A stretch of 64,000 nt of DNA, from positions 9,241 to 73,240 of the forward strand of contig JBAVYH010000168.1 in NCBI GenBank assembly GCA_049698695.1, given 5' to 3'. Shown one piece after another: positions 60,179 to 64,000 of this stretch. Numbering within the stretch: the first letter of the stretch is position 1; each line of letters begins with the position of its first letter. Made by a program: the position numbers and the translations under genes. The notes beneath the pieces were generated by a model. It saw nothing but the letters and a program-made list of their open reading frames with translations. It was not told the DNA's origin and made no database searches. Source of the stretch: Bog-375 sp049698695. GTDB taxonomy: Bacteria; Acidobacteriota; Terriglobia; Bryobacterales; Bryobacteraceae.

Positions 60179-60769
60179 CTACATTTGTTGAGCGCCGTGG
60201 GGCAGGTTGTCAACCTGCGGCCGATTGTCAATCGGCCCTGCGCTGGACCACGGAAACTCTTCCGGTGACGCCGCCAGACCTGCGTTGACCGGGTTTCTCT
60301 CGATATACCGGGCGATCCGCTCAAACTCCCTCTCGTCGCGCACCAGCCGGTCATAGCTTTCGTCTTGCCAGAACGGTTGCCCGGTTGCGCCCAGGATTCG
60401 ATTTCCTTCCAGCCCGGTGAAGCGCTTGAGCGATTGCATCAATTTGGAGACGGGCACCCGCGGAGTAATCAGAAGGTGCACGTGATTGGGCATTACGACG
60501 TAGCTGTGCAAGCGGTGGTGTTGAAGCGTGTGCTCGTGATAGAGGAGCGCGTCCACCACCATCCGGGCGAGCTCGGGTCGGCGAAGGTGGGACGAGCCGT
60601 TACGGACGGCATCGAGCAGGCGGTCCATGGCGACAAATGCCCGCCCTTGGTTGGTTGCTGCGGGGAAGACGCGGCCAGGAGGAAGGCTACCGTGGAGGCG
60701 CCACGTAAGAAAGATGGGATGGCCGGCGGCATAGAGGTGGGGTAAGCGCCGGGAATGGAAGGCGATCAC
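60179..60769 (-). CDS. REP-associated tyrosine transposase (RAYT, IS200-like Y1 fold)
   Basis: A 196-residue transposase-like protein. It has the HUH motif in VVMPNHVHLLITPRVPVSKLM, the F(T)GLEGNRILGATGQPFWQDESYDRLVRDEREFERIARYIERNPVNAGL block typical of RAYTs, and a likely catalytic Tyr in that stretch. GTG 60769 is the most probable start; GTG 60859 lies within the flanking repeat. The C-terminal residues (GPIDNRPQVDNLPHG) are encoded by the left repeat. The gene is enclosed by a perfect 45-bp inverted repeat, which it probably recognises. Confidence 0.9.
   Translation of the reverse strand: MIAFHSRRLPHLYAAGHPIFLTWRLHGSLPPGRVFPAATNQGRAFVAMDRLLDAVRNGSSHLRRPELARMVVDALLYHEHTLQHHRLHSYVVMPNHVHLLITPRVPVSKLMQSLKRFTGLEGNRILGATGQPFWQDESYDRLVRDEREFERIARYIERNPVNAGLAASPEEFPWSSAGPIDNRPQVDNLPHGAQQM
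60194..60238 (+). repeat. REP-like 45-bp repeat, left copy flanking the RAYT
   Basis: Two palindromes in tandem: CAGGTTG-T-CAACCTG and GGCCGATTG-T-CAATCGGCC, preceded by GCCGTGGGG. The whole 45 bases recur exactly, inverted, at 60818-60862. A related, more divergent copy is at 33613-33673. Confidence 0.9.
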
Positions 60770-60817
60770 ATCAAAGAGTGCACGTTTGAGGCAGAAATTC
60801 TCACGTTGCGGAGCCGT

Positions 60818-60862
60818 GGGCCGATTGACAATCGGCCGCAGGTTGACAACCTGCCCCACGGC
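60818..60862 (-). repeat. REP-like 45-bp repeat, right copy flanking the RAYT
   Basis: Exact reverse complement of 60194-60238 over all 45 bases. It lies within the 5' end of the long RAYT frame and 2 bases before the end of the sirtuin gene (stop at 60864). Confidence 0.9.
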
Positions 60863-60863
60863 T

Positions 60864-61601
60864 TCACAGCAGCTTCGGCAGCAGTTCTCCCGCCGGGCCG
60901 CGCAGGGCGCAATCGACGATAGCGGAGTACGGCCCGTCCTCGGTGTTGATCTCGATCACTTTGGCGCCGGCGTGCTTGGCGTAAGGGATCAGGCCGGCGG
61001 CGGGGTGAACCAGGGCCGAGGTGCCGATTGCCAGCAGCACTTCCGCATTCGAGACAGCGTGCTCGGCCTCCTTCATCATGCCTTCGGGCAGCGCCTCGCC
61101 GAACCAGACCACGCCGGGACGCGCCAGCCCGCCGCAACCGCAGTGGGGCGGCAGCTTGGGAAGCGGCACGCGCCGGTCGGGCCAATTGGCGCCGCAAGTG
61201 GTGCAGCGCAGGCGCCAGATGTCGCCATGCAGCTTGAGGATCTTGCCGCTGCCGGCACGGTCGTGCAGGCCGTCCACGTTTTGGGTGATTAGGGTGAAGC
61301 GGGCGATGCGGATTTCCAGCTTGACCAGCGCGTGATGCGCCGCGTTCGGTTGCGCCGGCGCCAGCCGCTCGCGCCGCCAGTTGTACCACTCCCAAACCAG
61401 CCGCGGATCGCGCGCAAAGGCTTCCGGCGTGGCTAAGTCCTCTGGTTTGTAGTCCTTCCACAATCCGCCCGCGCCGCGGAAGGTGGGGACGCCGCTCTCG
61501 GCGGAAATGCCAGCCCCGGTCAGCACCGCCAGCGACGCCGCGTACGCCAGCCAGTCGCGGGCCCGTTCGAGGCCGGGCGTCTCCGGAGAATCCACCCCCA
61601 C
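60864..61601 (-). CDS. NAD-dependent protein deacylase, sirtuin family
   Basis: A 245-residue SIR2 enzyme that removes acyl groups from lysines using NAD. Motifs: GAGISAESGVPTFRG (29-43), TQNVDGLHDRAG with the catalytic His in LKLHGDIWRLRC, a zinc site CTTC ... CGCG, RPGVVWFGEALP and LAIGTSALVHPAAGLIPYA. The length is typical of CobB-like enzymes. GTG 61601 is preferred because GGGAGG lies about 9 bases upstream; ATG 61640 falls within the terminator hairpin of the next gene. Confidence 0.93.
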   Translation of the reverse strand: MGVDSPETPGLERARDWLAYAASLAVLTGAGISAESGVPTFRGAGGLWKDYKPEDLATPEAFARDPRLVWEWYNWRRERLAPAQPNAAHHALVKLEIRIARFTLITQNVDGLHDRAGSGKILKLHGDIWRLRCTTCGANWPDRRVPLPKLPPHCGCGGLARPGVVWFGEALPEGMMKEAEHAVSNAEVLLAIGTSALVHPAAGLIPYAKHAGAKVIEINTEDGPYSAIVDCALRGPAGELLPKLL

Positions 61602-61626
61602 GTTGCCTGGCCTCCCTAAAACAGCA

Positions 61627-61650
61627 CGAGGGCCCGCCATGGGGCCCTCG
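61627..61650 (-). terminator. Rho-independent terminator of the cold-shock gene
   Basis: A perfect 9-bp stem (CGAGGGCCC at 61627-61635, GGGCCCTCG at 61642-61650) with a 6-base loop, extended by AGCAC/GTGCT, is followed on the minus strand by a T-run (GTTTTA). It lies 29 bases after the cold-shock gene. Confidence 0.75.
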
Positions 61651-61678
61651 GCTGGTGCTTCCGTAATTTGGGCATGCC

Positions 61679-61882
61679 TTAAACGACGGTCACGTTTTCA
61701 GCTTGCAGCCCCTTGGGTCCCTGCTTCACCTCGAACTCGACCGCTGCGCCTTCATCGAGCGACTTGTAGCCGTTCGACTGAATGGCGGAAAAATGAACGA
61801 ACACGTCGTCGCCGCTCGGCCGCTGGATGAATCCATAGCCTTTGGCGGCATTAAACCACTTCACAACGCCTTTTTCCTTCAC
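61679..61882 (-). CDS. cold-shock domain protein
   Basis: A 67-residue OB-fold protein that binds single-stranded RNA and DNA. RNP1 is KGYGFI (residues 14-19), RNP2 VFVHF (27-31), and the sequence ends with the usual GLQAENVTVV. The start is GTG 61882, after an AGGAG ribosome-binding site. The 147 bases to the divergent thiL gene include a long 5' region, common for cold-shock genes. Confidence 0.96.
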   Translation of the reverse strand: MKEKGVVKWFNAAKGYGFIQRPSGDDVFVHFSAIQSNGYKSLDEGAAVEFEVKQGPKGLQAENVTVV

Positions 61883-62029
61883 TACACTTCTCCTGATTTA
61901 TTGTTCGTCGTGCTCTTGGTGGGTTCCTGAGGCAAGGAAAGCAGACTTTCGAGACTTGCTAAGAACATGTCCAGGCGACGGCCAACAACCATATCTACTG
62001 CGTAAGGTATTCTCTCAGATGGCTCCCCT

Positions 62030-62962
62030 ATGGTCAAGCGTAAGCGTTATCTAAAGAGCGAAACCGAACTGACGGACAGGCTGCGGCGGCTGGCTGTGGT
62101 ACCACGCGGCTCGGGCGTGGTGACGGGAATTGGCGACGATTGTGCCATTTTCCGCCCCCGAAACAGCCGGGAAGACCTGCTGTTCACGACCGATCTGCTG
62201 GTGGAAGACACCCATTTCCACCGCGCCACGCACAGCGCCGGCGACATCGGCTGGAAAGCCCTGGCGCGCGGTTTGAGCGACATTGCCGCCATGGGCGGCG
62301 AACCGCGATTCTGCCTGGTCTCGCTGTCGCTGGCCCCTTGGTGCGACGCCGCTTGGGTGGATGCGTTCTTCCGCAGCCTGTTGCGGTTGGCGGGCCGCAC
62401 CGGCACGGTTCTGGCCGGCGGCGATCTTTCGCACGGCGCCGGCCTGGCCTGCGACGTGGTGGTGGGCGGCGCGGTTCCCCGCAGCCGTGCGCTGCGGCGG
62501 GATGGCGCCCGCGCCGGCGACGCCATCTATGTTTCCGGCGCGCTCGGCGGGTCGGCCTTGGGAATGGCGGCGGGCCGCGGCAAAGCCTGGCGGCGGCACC
62601 TGCGGCCGGAGCCTCGCCTGGCGCTGGGCCGGTTCCTGCGCGAGACCGTGCATGCCACCGCCGCCATGGATTTGAGCGACGGCCTTTCGCTGGACCTGGC
62701 GCGCTTATGTGCGGCCTCCGGCTTGGGCGCGGAAATTGCCGCGCCACCCGCCTGGCCGCGTGCTACGCTGGCGCAGGCGCTCCACGGCGGCGAGGATTAC
62801 GAGCTGCTGTTCACCGCGCCGGCGCGCGTCCCGGTGCCGGCAGCTTTCCACGGCGTTCCACTGACGCGCATCGGCGTGATGCGCCGGCAAGGACCCGGCA
62901 AGGTTACGATGGCAGGCAAGCCGCTTGCGCCGGGCGGGTACGACCATTTCCGGGCAAGATAG
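62030..62962 (+). CDS. thiL: thiamine-monophosphate kinase
   Basis: A 310-residue enzyme that phosphorylates thiamine phosphate to thiamine diphosphate with ATP. Family motifs: GIGDDCAIFRP with the metal-binding Asp pair, LLFTTDLLVEDTHFHR, KALARGLSDIAAMGGEPRF, VLAGGDLSHG, YVSGALGGSALG and MDLSDGLSLDLARLC, and the late LHGGEDYELLF. ATG 62030 is used. There is no thiamine-biosynthesis neighbour apart from the YjbQ gene 20 kb away. Confidence 0.95.
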   Translation: MVKRKRYLKSETELTDRLRRLAVVPRGSGVVTGIGDDCAIFRPRNSREDLLFTTDLLVEDTHFHRATHSAGDIGWKALARGLSDIAAMGGEPRFCLVSLSLAPWCDAAWVDAFFRSLLRLAGRTGTVLAGGDLSHGAGLACDVVVGGAVPRSRALRRDGARAGDAIYVSGALGGSALGMAAGRGKAWRRHLRPEPRLALGRFLRETVHATAAMDLSDGLSLDLARLCAASGLGAEIAAPPAWPRATLAQALHGGEDYELLFTAPARVPVPAAFHGVPLTRIGVMRRQGPGKVTMAGKPLAPGGYDHFRAR

Positions 62963-62975
62963 ACTGGTAGGCACT

Positions 62976-63518
62976 ATGCGAACAAGCGGACTACTGGCGG
63001 TTGCGACGATGGTCCTCGCCCCAACCTGGGCGGCGGCCGAGGTCATCGATTCATCGAGCAATGGGTTTACGGTCAAACTGGCGATCACCATCCAGGCGCC
63101 GCCGGCGGAGGTATACCACCGGCTGATTCACAACGTGGGCGATTGGTGGAACTCCGCCCACACCTTTTCGGGCGACGCGCACAACCTGAGCATCGAAGAA
63201 AAGCCGATGGGGTGTTTTTGCGAAAAGCTCCCCGGCGGTGGCAGCGTTCGCCACATGGAGGTGATCTACCTGGCGCCGGGCAAGGGTCTCGGCCTCAGCG
63301 GCGCTTTGGGGCCGTTGGGGACGGCGGCGGCTATTGGCAGCATGCGGTTCACGATCACGCCGGTTGAAGGCGGCTCCAAGCTGGAGGTGACCTACGCCGT
63401 CGGCGGCTACCTGAAGGACGGACTTGACACCTGGGCCAAGCCGGTGGATTCGGTCCTGCTGGAGCAGATCACGCGGCTCAAGAACTACATCGAGCACGGC
63501 GACCCCGCGCCAAAATAA
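62976..63518 (+). CDS. exported SRPBCC (START-like) domain protein
   Basis: A 180-residue protein with a signal peptide (LAVATMVLAPTWAAA) and an SRPBCC/polyketide-cyclase-like fold: FTVKLAITIQAPPAEVYHRLIHNVGDWWNSAHTFSG at the start, a Cys-rich loop (GCFCEKL), MRFTITPVEGGSKLEVTYAVGGY and a C-terminal helix (DSVLLEQITRLKNYIE). This family binds hydrophobic ligands. ATG 62976 gives the signal peptide; it lies 13 bases after thiL. Confidence 0.85.
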   Translation: MRTSGLLAVATMVLAPTWAAAEVIDSSSNGFTVKLAITIQAPPAEVYHRLIHNVGDWWNSAHTFSGDAHNLSIEEKPMGCFCEKLPGGGSVRHMEVIYLAPGKGLGLSGALGPLGTAAAIGSMRFTITPVEGGSKLEVTYAVGGYLKDGLDTWAKPVDSVLLEQITRLKNYIEHGDPAPK

Positions 63519-63519
63519 T

Positions 63520-63864
63520 ATGTCCCAATTCGCCACCACGCCGGAACCGCCTTACTACGCGGTGATCTTCACTTCCGTTCGAACCGATGGCGACCGTGGC
63601 TATGGCGAGATGGCCGCGCGGATGGAGGAACTGGCTCGGGAGGTGCCAGGCTATCTCGGCATTGAAAGCGCGCGTGGCGCGGATGGCTTCGGCATCACGG
63701 TTTCCTATTGGGCGAGCGAAACCGCCATCGCCGAGTGGAAGCGCCACATCGAGCACCAGGCCGCTCAGGCGCGCGGCAAGCGGGAATGGTACACGCACTA
63801 CGAAATCCGCGTGGCCAAGGTGGAGCGGGCTTACGGCGGACCGGTGCGGCAGAGCAGTCCGTAG
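63520..63864 (+). CDS. antibiotic biosynthesis monooxygenase-like protein
   Basis: A 114-residue protein with a ferredoxin-like dimeric alpha/beta barrel fold: YYAVIFTSVRT, MAARMEELAREVPGYLGIESAR, GITVSYWASETAIAEWKRHIEHQAAQARGKREWYTHYEIRVAKVERAY. Members include heme-degrading and cofactor-free oxygenases. The start ATG 63520 is only 1 base after the stop of the SRPBCC gene, so the two are co-transcribed. The specific reaction cannot be told. Confidence 0.87.
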   Translation: MSQFATTPEPPYYAVIFTSVRTDGDRGYGEMAARMEELAREVPGYLGIESARGADGFGITVSYWASETAIAEWKRHIEHQAAQARGKREWYTHYEIRVAKVERAYGGPVRQSSP

Positions 63865-64000
63865 GCAGCCGCCCAGCATTTTCTAATCCAAGAATGAGCC
63901 TGAAGGGCTGAAATCTGGTTGGCGCAGTGCCGGGCTCCTTTCGCTGGGTTTTCTTGTTCGTTTTCGGGGGAATAGACCGTCGTTGCCGGCGCGGTGGGAA

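Noticed and set aside
60769..60859. The first 30 codons of the long RAYT frame as real protein
   Set aside because: They are the right-hand REP repeat and adjoining sequence in translation and lack similarity to the RAYT N-terminus; GTG 60769 is preferred.
1..64000. CRISPR array, tRNA or rRNA genes
   Set aside because: No regularly spaced direct repeats, no cloverleaf with a CCA-type end and no conserved rRNA segments were seen when reading both strands.

Overview
The window looks like chromosomal DNA of a GC-rich Acidobacteriota, most likely a Solibacter/Bryobacter-type lineage (inferred from gene content, not from a marker gene). Pointers are a TIGR03435-type protein, two proteins with Solibacter-type TIGR03437 C-terminal domains, an acidobacterial VWFA-type protein next to a carboxypeptidase-regulatory/TonB-dependent receptor, many secreted proteins of unknown function, and REP-like palindromes between genes. 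I see no rRNA, tRNA or CRISPR array.

Layout. 0.2-3.0 kb: a decayed TonB-dependent receptor. 3.2-8.6 kb: a polytopic membrane protein, a SYLF lipid-binding protein, a putative DUF5060-type glycoside hydrolase, and tsaB. 9.0-15.0 kb: a secreted protein, kdsD, a DUF481 outer-membrane protein, and a polytopic membrane protein plus lipoprotein that appear to share a C-terminal domain. 15.2-20.8 kb: intact TonB receptor plus VWA protein. 20.9-23.6 kb: mannose-1-phosphate guanylyltransferase and signal peptidase I, divergent from two overlapping small EamA/SMR (ArnE/ArnF-like) proteins. 23.7-28.8 kb: secreted proteins, a Tat-exported DUF362 protein, and an ECF sigma-factor operon with a short membrane protein and a DUF4252 protein. 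29-34.1 kb: acyl-CoA synthetase, then ctaB, ABC-2 transporter and DUF420, probably for terminal-oxidase biogenesis. 34.2-40.6 kb: outer-membrane barrel and two large TIGR03437 proteins. 40.7-43.8 kb: CYTH, DUF2203, YjbQ, VOC and DinB genes on the minus strand.

The most notable region is 44.0-52.0 kb. A lipoprotein gene diverges from a membrane-anchored GcvH-like gene whose lipoyl-lysine position is glycine. Downstream, on the same strand, lie a four-cluster [4Fe-4S] protein, a HybB/NrfD-type quinone-interacting membrane protein, a histidine kinase with two c-heme motifs in its periplasmic sensor, a sigma-54-dependent response regulator and an archaemetzincin. Three junctions among these overlap by 4 bases. 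A -24/-12 (sigma-54) promoter candidate and an upstream inverted repeat precede the GcvH-like gene. I read this as a redox-responsive, self-regulated respiratory module; that reading is inference.

52-56.2 kb holds a PEP-CTERM-like exported protein, a BrnT/BrnA toxin-antitoxin pair between two related palindromic elements, the TIGR03435 protein, a small membrane protein and a phosphopantetheinyl transferase. 56.2-64 kb holds a second large polytopic membrane protein resembling the 3.2 kb one, a methyltransferase with two tandem C-terminal repeats, a RAYT (REP-associated tyrosine transposase) enclosed by a perfect 45-bp inverted repeat, a sirtuin, a cold-shock protein, thiL, a SRPBCC protein and an antibiotic-biosynthesis-monooxygenase-like protein. 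A looser copy of the RAYT repeat lies 27 kb away at 33.6 kb, which suggests an active or recently active REP/RAYT system.
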